Shown: positions 1 through 9,071 of the stretch, in pieces
Layout: each line of letters begins with the position of its first letter
Numbering within the stretch: position 1 is the stretch's first letter
From: Chloroflexota bacterium
GTDB lineage: Bacteria; Chloroflexota; Anaerolineae; Anaerolineales; Anaerolineaceae
DNA length: 46,784 nucleotides
Assembly (NCBI GenBank): GCA_029556265.1
Contig: JAKQFH010000059.1
Coordinates: 1 to 46,784, forward strand
Reading direction: 5' to 3'
Translations under genes and position numbers: made by a program
Notes under the pieces: generated by a model
The model's input: the letters and a program-made list of their open reading frames with translations, nothing else
What the model was told of the DNA's origin: nothing
Database searches by the model: none

Positions 1-1
1 C

Positions 2-1729
2 GCGGTCGCGGTCGCGGTAGGGATGACCCCCGAGATGCTCCCGATGATTGTCACGGCAAATCTCTCGCAAGGGGCCGTAGCCATGTCCAAAAAGAAGGTA
101 ATCATCAAGCGCCTGAATTCGATCCAGAATTTTGGCGCGATGGATGTGCTCTGCACCGATAAGACCGGCACCATCACCCAGGGCAAAATCATCCTGGAAA
201 AGTATATTGACCCGCGCGGCAATCCAAGCGAGAAAGTGCTGGAGTTCGGCTACATCAACAGCTATTTCCAAACCGGCCTGAAAAACCTGATGGATGAGGC
301 CATCCTGCAGCATGACGAGCATCAGGTTGAAATCCATCAGAAATGGAAGAAAATTGACGAAATTCCCTTTGACTTTAACCGAAGGCGGATGTCGGTTATT
401 GTTGAGGACGAAAACGGCTTGAATATGCTCGTCTGCAAGGGCGCCGTGGAGGAAGTGATGGCGCTCTGCAGCCAGGTGGAGGTGGACGGGCAGGTGTTGG
501 ACGTCTTGCCGGAGCATACGGAGCACCGCAAGAAGCGCGTGGCTGACCTTAACGCGGAGGGTTTCCGCGTTGTAGCGGTGGCTTATAAGCTGATGCCCAA
601 CGCTCCGGATGAGCCCGTCTATACGGTCAAGGATGAGAGCGACATGGTCTTGGCTGGCTTCCTCGCGTTTCTCGACCCGCCCAAAGAAACCGCCATGGAG
701 GCTATCGAAAAGCTGCGTCAGTTGAATGTGGCTGTGAAGATCCTCACCGGTGACAATGACGTCATTACACGGCGAATTTGCGGTCAGGTGAACCTGCCCG
801 TGGAGCATGTTGTGCTCGGTTCTGAACTGGACGCGATGACGCCAGAACAACTCTCCAAGGCAGTTGAAGAAAACGCGGTTTTTGCCAAGCTTTCCCCCGC
901 GCATAAAGAACTGATCATTGCCGCGCTGCGCCAGAACAATCATGTGGTGGGCTTTATGGGGGACGGCATCAACGACGCGCCGGCGTTGAAAACCGCTGAT
1001 GTCGGTATTTCGGTGGATTCGGCCGTGGATATTGCCAAAGAGTCGTCCGACATCATCCTGCTGGAAAACAATCTGCTCATTTTGCAGCAGGGCGTGCTTG
1101 AAGGCCGCAAGGTGTTTGGCAACATCATAAAATACATCAAGATGGCGGCAAGCTCCAACTTTGGCAATATGTTCAGCGTGGTGGGCGCCAGCTCTTTTCT
1201 GCCTTTCCTGCCCATGCTGCCAATTCAGGTGTTGGTTAACAACCTGCTTTACGACTTCTCGCAGACAACCATTCCCACCGACGAGGTCGACGAGGAGTGG
1301 CTGGTCAAACCGCGCAAATGGGGCATCCAGGGGCTGGAACGCTTCATCTTGTTCATCGGGCCCATCAGTTCCATTTTTGATTACCTCACCTTCGCTTTGA
1401 TGTTGTTTGTCTTTCACACCAAAGACAACCCGGCTTTGTTCCGCACCGGCTGGTTTGTGGAGAGCTTATTCACGCAAACATTGATTATCCACGTCATCCG
1501 CACCAACAAGATCCCGTTCATCCAAAGCCGGGCGAGCACGCCTTTGATCATCACCTCGCTGCTGATCGTTTCGATTGGAGCGTTTCTGCCGTTCTCACCG
1601 CTCGCCAGCACGCTGGGCTTTGTGCCCCTGCCGGCGGCGTATTGGGGCTATCTGGCGGGGATGTTGGTCTGTTATATCGCGCTGACGCAAATCGTGAAGA
1701 CCTGGTTCATCCGCAAGTTTGGAGAGTGA
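2..1729 (+). CDS. mgtA: Magnesium-transporting P-type ATPase (MgtA-like), 5' truncated by the window
   Basis: Membrane P-type ATPase of the Mg2+-importing (P3B, MgtA/MgtB) kind. The frame is open to the window edge, and the residues before the first ATG already read as the MgtA helix ending in AVAVGMTPEMLP, so the N-terminal half lies outside. Visible parts are the phosphorylation motif CTDKTGT, the nucleotide-binding domain with a TGDND segment, the hinge motif GDGINDAPAL, and several C-terminal membrane helices after NNLLYDFSQ. About 570 residues are present; full MgtA proteins are near 900. The family couples ATP hydrolysis to Mg2+ uptake at the cytoplasmic membrane. The family call is firm; the exact ion is inferred from similarity. 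Confidence 0.9.
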   Translation, partial: AVAVAVGMTPEMLPMIVTANLSQGAVAMSKKKVIIKRLNSIQNFGAMDVLCTDKTGTITQGKIILEKYIDPRGNPSEKVLEFGYINSYFQTGLKNLMDEAILQHDEHQVEIHQKWKKIDEIPFDFNRRRMSVIVEDENGLNMLVCKGAVEEVMALCSQVEVDGQVLDVLPEHTEHRKKRVADLNAEGFRVVAVAYKLMPNAPDEPVYTVKDESDMVLAGFLAFLDPPKETAMEAIEKLRQLNVAVKILTGDNDVITRRICGQVNLPVEHVVLGSELDAMTPEQLSKAVEENAVFAKLSPAHKELIIAALRQNNHVVGFMGDGINDAPALKTADVGISVDSAVDIAKESSDIILLENNLLILQQGVLEGRKVFGNIIKYIKMAASSNFGNMFSVVGASSFLPFLPMLPIQVLVNNLLYDFSQTTIPTDEVDEEWLVKPRKWGIQGLERFILFIGPISSIFDYLTFALMLFVFHTKDNPALFRTGWFVESLFTQTLIIHVIRTNKIPFIQSRASTPLIITSLLIVSIGAFLPFSPLASTLGFVPLPAAYWGYLAGMLVCYIALTQIVKTWFIRKFGE

Positions 1730-1786
1730 AGCCGACCTGACCGGCAAGCGCGTCCAAACCCGCGCGGCTGGGCTGGCTGTGGGTTG

Positions 1787-1820
1787 TGCCGCCGCTGGTA
1801 ATAATTATCAGCGGCGGATT
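1787..1820 (+). terminator. Hairpin after mgtA
   Basis: A perfect 9-bp stem (CCGCCGCTG at 1789-1797 and its complement at 1809-1817) with an AT-rich loop lies 60 nt after the mgtA stop. It is followed by ATTTA rather than a strong U-tract, so termination here may be weak. Confidence 0.5.
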
Positions 1821-1966
1821 TACGCGGCCGGTTAACCAGAACGGTTCCCCGCCTGGAGCGTCAGCTTACACACACAAATTTCCTCTTTGTGTTATTATTC
1901 GGACGCTTCTTTAATAAATTCGGAAACCTGCGTTACGCAGGCTCTTCTATGTTAAAAGTGAGATAT

Positions 1967-4138
1967 ATGAAAAAAATTATCCGGGAAGTCCCCAATCATT
2001 TTGATCTTCCGTACCGCCTCAAGCGCCTGGCCGACCTTGCCCATAATCTTTGGTGGGTTTGGAATCCGGAAGCCGCCCGCCTGTTTAAGGATATTGACGC
2101 GCTCGGCTGGGATAACTGCAACCATAACCCGATTGTTTTTTTGCGCACTGTGGACCAAGCCGCGCTGCAAAACCTGACCCAGGACCGCTATTTTCTGGAC
2201 CGCTACGACCGCATTGTGCGCGAGTTTGATTATTATATGAAGACCGGCAAAACCTGGTTTGCCCAGAATCACCCCGAACTTTTGGATGATGAAATCGCGT
2301 ATTTTTCGTTCGAGTATGGGCTGCACGAATCGCTGATGGTCTACGCCGGCGGTTTGGGTGTGCTCTCGGGTGACCACCTGAAAGAAGCCAGCGACCTGGG
2401 CATTCCGCTGGTAGCGGTCGGTTTCCTCTACACTTACGGCTATTTCTCCCAGAAAATTACCGAGGACGGCTGGCAGGAAGCCCGCCATGTCCAAATCGTG
2501 TACGACGACCTGCCCTTGGTGGCGCTCTATGATGAGAACCACGAACCGATTAAGATATCCATTGATTTGCCTGGTCGTCAGGTTTTTGCCCGGCTCTACG
2601 AACTGAACGTCGGGCGCGTTACCCTGGTCTTAATGCAGACCAATATCCCGGAAAATAACCCGCAAGACCGCCAACTGACCGACCGCCTGTATATCAGCGA
2701 CCCGGAACTGCGAATCTCCCAGGAAATTCTGCTGGGCATTGGCGGCTTCCGCGCCCTGCAAGCCCTCGGGCATAAGCCTACCATCTACCACATGAACGAA
2801 GGTCATTCTGCCTTCCTGACCCTTGAACGCATCTCCCAATACATCCAGGCTGGCAAAACCTACGCCGAAGCCGCAAACGAAGTGAAGCGTTCCAGCATCT
2901 TTACCACCCACACGCCGGTCCCGGCGGGCAACGACGAATTCCCCATCTGGCTGATTGACAAATATTTTTCCGCGTATTGGCCTCAGCTTGGTTTGGACCG
3001 GGACGCGTTCATGAACATCGCCTTTGTGCGTCAGGAATGGGGCGGTGAGGCGTTCAGCATGCCAGTCCTGGCGCTCAAACTCTCCGATTACCGCAACGCC
3101 GTCTCAAAAATCCACGGGGATGTCTCCAGACATATGTGGCAGGAGCTCTGGCCCGACACCCCTGTGGACAAAATCCCGATAACCTATATCACCAACGGCG
3201 TTCACACCGGCACCTGGCTGGCGCGCCGCTACGCGCTGCTTTTCAACCGCTACCTGGGTTCGGACTGGAAAGAACGCATTGATGACAAGGAGATGTGGCA
3301 GCGCATTGATGAAATCCCGGATGAGGATATCTGGCGCATCCGCCAGCACCTCAAGCGCAAGCTGGTTGCCTACATGGTCAGCCGGGCACGCACGCAGTGG
3401 AAGACCACGGTGGTGCATCCGGTACAGACCGTGGCAAGCGGCGTGCTGCTCGACCCGTACGCGCTCACGATTGGCTTCGCGCGCCGCTTTGCCACCTATA
3501 AGCGCGCGAATCTGGTCTTCAGGGATGTGGACCGCTTACTGCGAATCGTGTGTAATGAGCGCAAACCTGTCCAGTTTATCTTTGCCGGCAAGGCGCACCC
3601 CGCGGACGAACCAGGGAAGCGCCTGATCCAGGAAGTCTATCATCACGTGAAGGATGCGCGCTTTGGCGGACGGCTGGTTTTTCTGGACGATTATGACATG
3701 AACATGGCGCGCTTTTTGGTGCAGGGCGTAGACGTCTGGCTGAATACTCCCCGCCGTCCGCGCGAAGCCTCGGGTACCAGCGGCGAAAAAGCAGCCCTGA
3801 ACGGCACCCTGAATTTCTCTGTTCTGGACGGTTGGTGGGCGGAGGGCTACAACGGCAATAACGGTTGGGCAATTGGGGATAGCACCGAATACCCGGACCA
3901 GGACCAGCAGGATGACTCGGATTCCGCCAGTTTTTACGACACGCTGGAGAATGAAATCGTGCCGCTCTACTACACCAAACGCTCCGCGGACGGCTTGCCG
4001 GGCGATTGGATTGGGCGCATTAAAGAAAGCATCAAATCAATTGTGCCGCAATTCTCCATGAGCCGCATGCTGAAAGAATATGTGAATAACCTGTACCTTC
4101 CCGCGATTGATTCTGCAAAAAAGCCTCCGCAGGCATAA
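1967..4138 (+). CDS. glgP: Alpha-glucan (glycogen/maltodextrin) phosphorylase, GT35
   Basis: Phosphorolysis of alpha-1,4-glucans to glucose-1-phosphate in the cytosol, feeding the glycolytic genes further along the window. The N-terminus (LPYRLKRLADLAHNLWWVW) is the DUF3417 region of the shorter bacterial/archaeal-type glucan phosphorylases. YFSFEYGLHESL and the AGGLGVLSGDHLK segment follow. The pyridoxal-phosphate lysine is most likely K608 in SGEKAALNG, near the glucose-site loop LDGWWAEGYNGNNGW. Length is 723 aa from the ATG at 1967, where the conserved N-terminus begins. Upstream in-frame starts at 1889 and 1949 would add unconserved residues. A perfect CCTGCG/CGCAGG hairpin sits at 1927-1941 in the leader. 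Confidence 0.9.
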   Translation: MKKIIREVPNHFDLPYRLKRLADLAHNLWWVWNPEAARLFKDIDALGWDNCNHNPIVFLRTVDQAALQNLTQDRYFLDRYDRIVREFDYYMKTGKTWFAQNHPELLDDEIAYFSFEYGLHESLMVYAGGLGVLSGDHLKEASDLGIPLVAVGFLYTYGYFSQKITEDGWQEARHVQIVYDDLPLVALYDENHEPIKISIDLPGRQVFARLYELNVGRVTLVLMQTNIPENNPQDRQLTDRLYISDPELRISQEILLGIGGFRALQALGHKPTIYHMNEGHSAFLTLERISQYIQAGKTYAEAANEVKRSSIFTTHTPVPAGNDEFPIWLIDKYFSAYWPQLGLDRDAFMNIAFVRQEWGGEAFSMPVLALKLSDYRNAVSKIHGDVSRHMWQELWPDTPVDKIPITYITNGVHTGTWLARRYALLFNRYLGSDWKERIDDKEMWQRIDEIPDEDIWRIRQHLKRKLVAYMVSRARTQWKTTVVHPVQTVASGVLLDPYALTIGFARRFATYKRANLVFRDVDRLLRIVCNERKPVQFIFAGKAHPADEPGKRLIQEVYHHVKDARFGGRLVFLDDYDMNMARFLVQGVDVWLNTPRRPREASGTSGEKAALNGTLNFSVLDGWWAEGYNGNNGWAIGDSTEYPDQDQQDDSDSASFYDTLENEIVPLYYTKRSADGLPGDWIGRIKESIKSIVPQFSMSRMLKEYVNNLYLPAIDSAKKPPQA

Positions 4139-4162
4139 CCAGTCAGAAAGGAACTCTGGGCT

Positions 4163-4705
4163 TTGGATTTTTTACAAACTCTCTCCCCTGCCGTTGGCGC
4201 GCTGCTGATCTTTTTTCTGCGCCTGATTAACTACACCATGGATACGCTGCGCATTATGCTGACAATGCGCGACAAGAAACTGCTTTCCTGGGTACTTGGC
4301 TTCTTTGAATCCATTCTGTTTGTTGTTGTGATGGGCGCGGTACTCAACGATTTGGACGATGTCATGAAAATTGCGGCTTACGCCGGCGGTTTTGCCACCG
4401 GGAATGTGGTTGGGATGTTGATTGAAAAACGCCTGGCGATTGGTTACTCCCACATCAGCATCATCAGCCGCGAGCAAGGAAAGCAAATCGCCGGGGTGCT
4501 GCGGGAACACGACTTCGCGGTAACCGAGATCCCCGCTCAAGGGCGGGACGGCAAGGTCACCTTGCTGAACTGCTCGGTACAGCGCAAGCTTTCCGCGGAT
4601 GTGGAGCGCCTGGCGCTTGAGTTGGACCCCGAGGCGTTCATCACCGTTGAAGATATCGTCCCACGCCAAAGCGGCTATTGGGGACGCACCGGCATCAACC
4701 GTTAA
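4163..4705 (+). CDS. UPF0316-type membrane protein (DUF5698/DUF2179)
   Basis: 180-aa integral membrane protein. Three hydrophobic helices occupy roughly residues 10-27, 42-62 and 70-90, and a soluble alpha/beta domain of about 85 residues follows (SHISIISREQGKQIAGVLRE). The pattern resembles UPF0316 proteins, whose function is unknown. The only start preceded by a good ribosome site (GAAAGGA at 4146-4152) is a TTG at 4163; the next ATG would delete the first helix. It lies 24 nt after glgP on the same strand and 21 nt before the HAD gene, so the three may be cotranscribed. Confidence 0.75.
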   Translation: MDFLQTLSPAVGALLIFFLRLINYTMDTLRIMLTMRDKKLLSWVLGFFESILFVVVMGAVLNDLDDVMKIAAYAGGFATGNVVGMLIEKRLAIGYSHISIISREQGKQIAGVLREHDFAVTEIPAQGRDGKVTLLNCSVQRKLSADVERLALELDPEAFITVEDIVPRQSGYWGRTGINR

Positions 4706-4726
4706 CGGGTCAGGCAGCGCAGCCGC

Positions 4727-5389
4727 ATGCAAAACCACACTGGCGCACTCATCTTTGATTTTGACGGCCTCATCCTTGAAACCGAAAGCCCGGAAGTTGA
4801 GATCTGGGACCGTATGTTCACGGAGAACGGCGCGCGTTTTGATCGTCAGGCGTATCTGAAAACAATCGGAAGTTGGTCCGGCACCGGCTACGAACCAGCC
4901 GTTAACCTGGCTAATCTGATAGGCGGCGGGATAAGTGCGGATGAATTAATCGAACGCGTCCGAAAAGAATCCACGGAAATGATTGCCCGGGAAGCCCCGC
5001 TTCCGGGCGTGGAAGCGCTTATCGCGCGCGCCCAAAAAGCAGGGCTGCGGCTCGCGGTCGGTTCCAGTTCGCCTTCCCCGTGGGTGCATGGGCATTTACA
5101 TCGGCTGGGTTTGATTGACCATTTCGCCACCATTGTTACCTTTGACGACGTCAGCCAAAGCAAACCCTCACCGGAGATCTTCCTGACCGTATTGGCGCGC
5201 CTGGGCATTAGGGCGGAACAAGCCTTGGTTTTGGAAGACTCTCACAATGGGCTGCTCGCGGCGCACCGCGCCGGCATCCGCGCGGTAATCGTGCCAAACG
5301 CGGTCACAACCGGGCAGGATTTCTCCCTCGCGGCGGAAGTGCTCGATAGTTTGGACGCGCTGGCGCTTGAGAAGTATTTCCCGCTGTAG
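4727..5389 (+). CDS. HAD-superfamily hydrolase (beta-phosphoglucomutase-like)
   Basis: 220-aa cytosolic HAD phosphatase/mutase. Motif I is FDFDGLI with nucleophile D11 and acid/base D13. Motif II is the GSSS segment, motif III the lysine of QSKPSPEIF, and motif IV LEDSHNG. A helical C1 cap lies between motifs I and II. This layout is shared by beta-phosphoglucomutases, sugar-phosphate phosphatases and phosphoglycolate phosphatases. A sugar-phosphate substrate would fit the upstream glucan phosphorylase, but the sequence does not fix it. Confidence 0.85.
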   Translation: MQNHTGALIFDFDGLILETESPEVEIWDRMFTENGARFDRQAYLKTIGSWSGTGYEPAVNLANLIGGGISADELIERVRKESTEMIAREAPLPGVEALIARAQKAGLRLAVGSSSPSPWVHGHLHRLGLIDHFATIVTFDDVSQSKPSPEIFLTVLARLGIRAEQALVLEDSHNGLLAAHRAGIRAVIVPNAVTTGQDFSLAAEVLDSLDALALEKYFPL

Positions 5390-5422
5390 CAGCAGGCTTC
5401 CCCGCCTTAAGAATTGATGTTC

Positions 5423-5451
5423 AGCGCGGTCCATAAAGGTCGCGCTTTTTT
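5423..5451 (+). terminator. Rho-independent terminator after the HAD gene
   Basis: AGCGCG/CGCGCT stem extended by an inner CC/GG pair, followed directly by six T. It closes the glgP-UPF0316-HAD unit. Confidence 0.75.
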
Positions 5452-5598
5452 CAAAATCGGTATAAGCTGGGATTCCACAGAAAACAACCCACCCCGCTGC
5501 CCGCAAAGGGTTCGCGCCCCCAGCTTGCCCTATTATGGCCTGTTTCGCGTTTGCACAGACGTTTGAGCGCCAACGGGTGAGCGGCGTGTGTCTTTTGG

Positions 5599-5604
5599 TA
5601 TAAT
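5599..5604 (+). promoter_or_regulatory. -10 box of the epimerase gene, possible leaderless start
   Basis: TATAAT with its last base 7 nt before the ATG at 5612. A start at the usual distance from the -10 would fall on or next to the A of the ATG, so the mRNA may be leaderless. No Shine-Dalgarno sequence fits between. Confidence 0.55.
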
Positions 5605-5611
5605 TTCCGGC

Positions 5612-6592
5612 ATGAACACCCTCGTTATTGGCGGAACCGGCTTTTTAGGCTACCATACCACACTCAAATTGCTCTCTCGCGGGCACCGCGTCAGCGTTTT
5701 GGCAGCCCCACCCCTGCCGGATGAAAATCTCCTCCCCGCCGACGTGAAAATAACCCTGATCAACCTTGAGGCGCTGACCGACGAGGAACTGCTCGGCTGT
5801 TTGCGAGGGCAGGACGGCCTGGTTTTTGCCGCCGGCGTAGACGACCGGGTGGTGCCGCCGCGCCCCGCCTACCCATTTTTTTACAAAGGCAATGTGCTCG
5901 CGACGGAAAGGTTGGTGCGCCTGGCGGTGCAAGCCGGCGTCCAGCGCGCGGTCATTTTCAGCTCGTATTTCCTGGAATTTGAGCGCCGCTGGCCGGAACT
6001 GCGCCTGGCTGAAAAGCACCCCTACATCCGCAGCCGCGTGGAGCAGGAAAAAGCCGCGCTGGCCGCCGCGGGGGGCGCGCTGAACCTGAGCACTTTGCTG
6101 CTGCCCTACATCTTCGGTTCCATGCCCGGCAGGCTGCCGCTCTGGAAACCGCTGATTGAATATCTGAACAGTGGGCTGCCCTGGGTGTTTTATCCGGCTG
6201 GCGGCAGCGCGATGGTCGCGGTGACGGAGGTGGCAGACGCGGCTGCTATGGCGCTGGAACACGGCGAAGCCGGAGCGCGCTATCCGGTCTGTTCCGAGAA
6301 CCTGAGCTGGCGCGATTTTTTGCAGCGCCTGGGCAAAATTCTGGGGAAGCCCAAACCCATCGTCACGCTGCCCAAAGCGCTGGTGAAACTGGGCGCCTGG
6401 TTCGTCAGCCTGGCGCACCATTTGCAAGGCAAAGAGGGCGGCCTGGACCTGGTGCCTTTCGTGGAGCTGCAAACCCGCCTGGCATTCCTGGATACGGAAT
6501 TCTCCGCCCGCGCGCTGGGCTATTCCCACACTGACCTCGGACCGGAATTTGTGAAAACAGTGCGGGCTTCCATACCCCAAACCGGGGAGTAA
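5612..6592 (+). CDS. NAD-dependent epimerase/dehydratase family protein (extended SDR)
   Basis: 326-aa Rossmann-fold protein. The dinucleotide-binding motif GGTGFLGYHT is at residues 7-16. SSYF corresponds to the SDR serine region. The usual YxxxK is not obvious; HPYIRSRVEQEK occupies its place, so the catalytic tyrosine is uncertain. The C-terminal half resembles the NAD(P)-binding/DUF1731-like proteins that act on nucleotide sugars or quinone intermediates. The substrate is unknown. The start is the ATG at 5612: the longer reading would start upstream of the -10 box. Confidence 0.8.
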   Translation: MNTLVIGGTGFLGYHTTLKLLSRGHRVSVLAAPPLPDENLLPADVKITLINLEALTDEELLGCLRGQDGLVFAAGVDDRVVPPRPAYPFFYKGNVLATERLVRLAVQAGVQRAVIFSSYFLEFERRWPELRLAEKHPYIRSRVEQEKAALAAAGGALNLSTLLLPYIFGSMPGRLPLWKPLIEYLNSGLPWVFYPAGGSAMVAVTEVADAAAMALEHGEAGARYPVCSENLSWRDFLQRLGKILGKPKPIVTLPKALVKLGAWFVSLAHHLQGKEGGLDLVPFVELQTRLAFLDTEFSARALGYSHTDLGPEFVKTVRASIPQTGE

Positions 6593-6593
6593 A

Positions 6594-7043
6594 TTGACCA
6601 ACGCCAGGCGCCCTTCGCCCTTAAACCCGCGCGGCACAAAAATTGCCTTTCTGGTGCTTTCGGCAGTTCTGAATATCGCCGCCGGTCTGGCTTTCTTCAG
6701 CCTGGTAGACTGGTTGATGCTCACCTACGGCGAGCTGATGACCGGCATAGATACCACGCTGATGCTGGGGATGTTCCTTTCTGCGCTGATGATTGGTTTT
6801 ATCATGAGCCAGGTGGCGGCGGACGGCAAAGGCATGACTTATGGCGTGTACGGGGGATTAGCGGGGCTGGCGCTCTCGGTGCTGCGCGTCTGGAGCAGTT
6901 CCCTGGTGTTGGCCGCGCTGGTTGGGCTGGTATGTGTTTTGGGCGGCTATAACGGGGGCATGCTGGGCGAGGGCGTGCGTCGGATGCGCGCAAGACAGAA
7001 AAAACAGCATGATTCGGCTGAGGAAAACAAGAAAAGAAGCTGA
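6594..7043 (+). CDS. Hypothetical four-helix membrane protein
   Basis: 149-aa protein. Four hydrophobic segments lie at about residues 17-38, 51-71, 80-95 and 101-122, and the C-terminus is basic and charged (RRMRARQKK). I recognise no family. The TTG start lies 1 nt after the epimerase stop, with GGGGAG just upstream, so it is translationally coupled to the epimerase. No catalytic motif is visible. Confidence 0.6.
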   Translation: MTNARRPSPLNPRGTKIAFLVLSAVLNIAAGLAFFSLVDWLMLTYGELMTGIDTTLMLGMFLSALMIGFIMSQVAADGKGMTYGVYGGLAGLALSVLRVWSSSLVLAALVGLVCVLGGYNGGMLGEGVRRMRARQKKQHDSAEENKKRS

Positions 7044-7054
7044 CAGGAAAGTTG

Positions 7055-7104
7055 AGCTGCCATTTTGGCAGGCAGCTTTAGGCCCGGCTAAGCGCCGGGT
7101 TTTT
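7055..7104. terminator. Bidirectional terminator region between convergent genes
   Basis: Two adjacent hairpins. AGCTGCC/GGCAGCT (7055-7077) is followed by TTTA. CCCGGC/GCCGGG (7083-7099) is followed by five T on the plus strand. The second overlaps the last codons of murE and probably ends plus-strand transcription. Confidence 0.6.
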
Positions 7105-8671
7105 CTTTGCTGGTCGGCAGCCAGGGCATTTGGGGCCCCGGCACGCCCAGCAGCTCCGCCAGAGCAGCGCGCACAGCCTGCCGGTCGTCCCAGGCGTATT
7201 CGGTCTTTTCAAAGCACATCGACTGCTCGTGACCTTTACCGCACACAATCACCAGGTCGCCCGGCCGCGCGCTTTGCAGAGCCAGGCGAATGGCATCCCC
7301 TCGGTCGGGCACGCGCCAAAAGTTCTCGCCTTCGCGTCCGCCTGCTTCTACGGCTGCCAAAGCCATATCCTGCAGGATAGCGTCCAGAGATTCGGTGCGG
7401 GGGTCTTCGGCAGTCAGAAAGCTCAGGTCGGCTAGTCGTACCGAAACCGCCGGCATCATCTTGCGTTTTTCCCGGTCCCGCAAGCCTGCCGAGCCAAACA
7501 CGGCAATCAGGCGCCCTTTGGTAAGCCCGCGGGCGGTTTCCAGCGCGCGCGCGAGCGCGTTGGGGGTATGCGCGAAGTCCACAATCGCGCTGAAAGGCTG
7601 CCCAAGGTCAATGCGCTCCATGCGGCCGGGCACGCCGGGCAGACTCGCCAGCGCCCGCACGGCAGTTTCCGCCGGCACCCCCAACAGATTCACGCACAAG
7701 CCCAGCGCCGCCAGGCAGTTGGACACATTGTAAATGCCGTTCATGGAGGTTCGCACGCGCAGCGCTTTTTCCTCTCCGAAGTGGCAGGTGAAGCCCAATT
7801 CGGTAGGTTGGTTGTCGATTTCATCCGCCCAAAGGGACGCCTCATTTTGCATGCTGTAGCTGACCTGACGCTCGGGCGAAACGCGCTTCAGGTACGCGTA
7901 AGACTGGTCGTCTTTGTTCAATACCGCGGCGCGCAGGTTGCCAATCCGCTTGCGCGGGGTTTTGGACAGGCTTTCGAACAGCAGCCCCTTGGCGCGCAGG
8001 TAGTTCTCGTACGAGCCGTGATAATCCAGGTGTTCATGGGTCACATTCGTTATCACCGCGGCGTCAAAATCGCAGGCATCCACGCGCCCCTGCGCCAGAC
8101 CATGCGAGGTCGTTTCGAGAATACAGTGGGTGAGCCCGGCGCGCACCATCTCTGCCAGGTAAGCCTGGATATCTGGCGACTCGGGCGTGGTGACGTGAAA
8201 GCCGGTATCCAATACACGCTCGCCAATCAGGGCGCTGACCGTGGTAATCATTCCGACCTGAATTCCGGCGCTGCGCAGGATGTGATAAATCATGGATGTG
8301 GTGGTGGTTTTGCCGTCCGTGCCGGTCACGCCAATCATGCGCAGTTTGCGCGCGGGGAAATCGTTCAGTGCCGCAGCCAGGCAGGCAACCGCGGTGTGGA
8401 TATCGCCGCTGATTTGCAGGTAGGGCGCGTTCAGGCCGGCGGGAGCTGGCTGCGTGCCCATGACCGCCGCCGCGCCGTTGGCAATTGCCTGTGGGATGTA
8501 ATTGTAGCCGTCCGCGCTTTCACCTTTGATGGCGGCAAAGAGCCAGCCCGGCTGAATTGTGCGCGAATCCATGCTGACGCCGCGGATGCGGACGTTTGGG
8601 ATTGCGCCCAGCGCGAAGGCGGGCATGCGCCGGAAAAGGGTGTTCAGGTTTCTACCGCGTGGAGTGCTCAT
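7088..8671 (-). CDS. murE: UDP-N-acetylmuramyl-tripeptide synthetase (Mur ligase)
   Basis: 527-aa cytosolic Mur ligase that adds the third amino acid to UDP-MurNAc-L-Ala-D-Glu with ATP. The N-terminal UDP-binding domain carries GVSMDSRTIQPGWLFAA. The ATP loop is GVTGTDGKTTTT. Central motifs include TNVTHEHLDYHG (lysine carbamylation region) and DFAHTPNAL. The amino-acid selector reads EDPRTE, close to the DNPR motif of diaminopimelate-adding enzymes and unlike the Lys-type DNPA, but the first residue differs, so the third residue (DAP, ornithine or other) stays open. C-terminal CGKGHE is present. It is transcribed away from the tRNA-Leu gene. Confidence 0.92.
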   Translation of the reverse strand: MSTPRGRNLNTLFRRMPAFALGAIPNVRIRGVSMDSRTIQPGWLFAAIKGESADGYNYIPQAIANGAAAVMGTQPAPAGLNAPYLQISGDIHTAVACLAAALNDFPARKLRMIGVTGTDGKTTTTSMIYHILRSAGIQVGMITTVSALIGERVLDTGFHVTTPESPDIQAYLAEMVRAGLTHCILETTSHGLAQGRVDACDFDAAVITNVTHEHLDYHGSYENYLRAKGLLFESLSKTPRKRIGNLRAAVLNKDDQSYAYLKRVSPERQVSYSMQNEASLWADEIDNQPTELGFTCHFGEEKALRVRTSMNGIYNVSNCLAALGLCVNLLGVPAETAVRALASLPGVPGRMERIDLGQPFSAIVDFAHTPNALARALETARGLTKGRLIAVFGSAGLRDREKRKMMPAVSVRLADLSFLTAEDPRTESLDAILQDMALAAVEAGGREGENFWRVPDRGDAIRLALQSARPGDLVIVCGKGHEQSMCFEKTEYAWDDRQAVRAALAELLGVPGPQMPWLPTSKEKPGA

Positions 8672-8735
8672 GATTACCTTCGGATGAGTGTACCCGAAAA
8701 ACGGAAAACGTGTTCAGGATTTTTGGCTGTGGTGG

Positions 8736-8741
8736 TAGAAT
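8736..8741 (+). promoter_or_regulatory. -10 box of the tRNA-Leu gene
   Basis: TAGAAT 14 nt before the mature tRNA 5' end, with a weak -35 (TTCAGG) 17 nt upstream. Confidence 0.5.
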
Positions 8742-8755
8742 TGAAGCATAGAAAT

Positions 8756-8839
8756 GGGGCGGTGGCGGAATAGGCAGACGCAACGGACTTAAAATCCGTC
8801 GGTGGAGACACTGTGTGGGTTCGACCCCCACCCGCCCTA
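8756..8839 (+). tRNA. tRNA-Leu (anticodon UAA)
   Basis: 84 nt that fold as a class II tRNA. The acceptor arms are GGGGCGG and CCGCCCT (first pair G-T) plus discriminator A. The anticodon stem ACGGA/TCCGT encloses the loop CTTAAAA with anticodon TAA. There is a short variable arm, and the T stem GTGGG/CCCAC encloses TTCGACC. CCA is not encoded. It marks the left edge of the AT-rich ubiquitin-like island, a common integration position. Confidence 0.95.
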
Positions 8840-8922
8840 TGAATGATAAGGTTTTTGTTACATCTTTGGGGAATAGAGGCTGTGTTTAAGGCTGTTTAGT
8901 CTACATTGAGTGAAAAAAAGAT

Positions 8923-9066
8923 ATGTTTATAGGAATTCGCAAAGTTAGGGTGAAAATCTCGCGCAGTCATAAGATCGGCGAGAGAAGAGTTTATAACGGC
9001 TATCACATGCAAACCTTCAAAGTCAATGGATTGGAGGTTGAAGCAATTCCTTTGTTTTCGGTTTAA
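8923..9066 (+). CDS. Possible 47-aa protein at the head of the ubiquitin-like operon
   Basis: Short frame with ATG at 8923, ending TAA at 9066, 5 nt before the next gene. The product is basic in its first half (KVRVKISRSHKIGERR) and hydrophobic at its end (VNGLEVEAIPLFSV). The tight spacing to the downstream gene and its position just after the tRNA make it a candidate. It could instead be the remnant of an older gene or chance. I recognise no domain, and the AAAAAAAG upstream is a poor ribosome site. Confidence 0.35.
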   Translation: MFIGIRKVRVKISRSHKIGERRVYNGYHMQTFKVNGLEVEAIPLFSV

Positions 9067-9071
9067 TTGGT

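Noticed and set aside
7568-8773. 401-codon plus-strand frame opposite murE
   Set aside because: Antisense shadow of a certain murE; it even runs into the tRNA gene.
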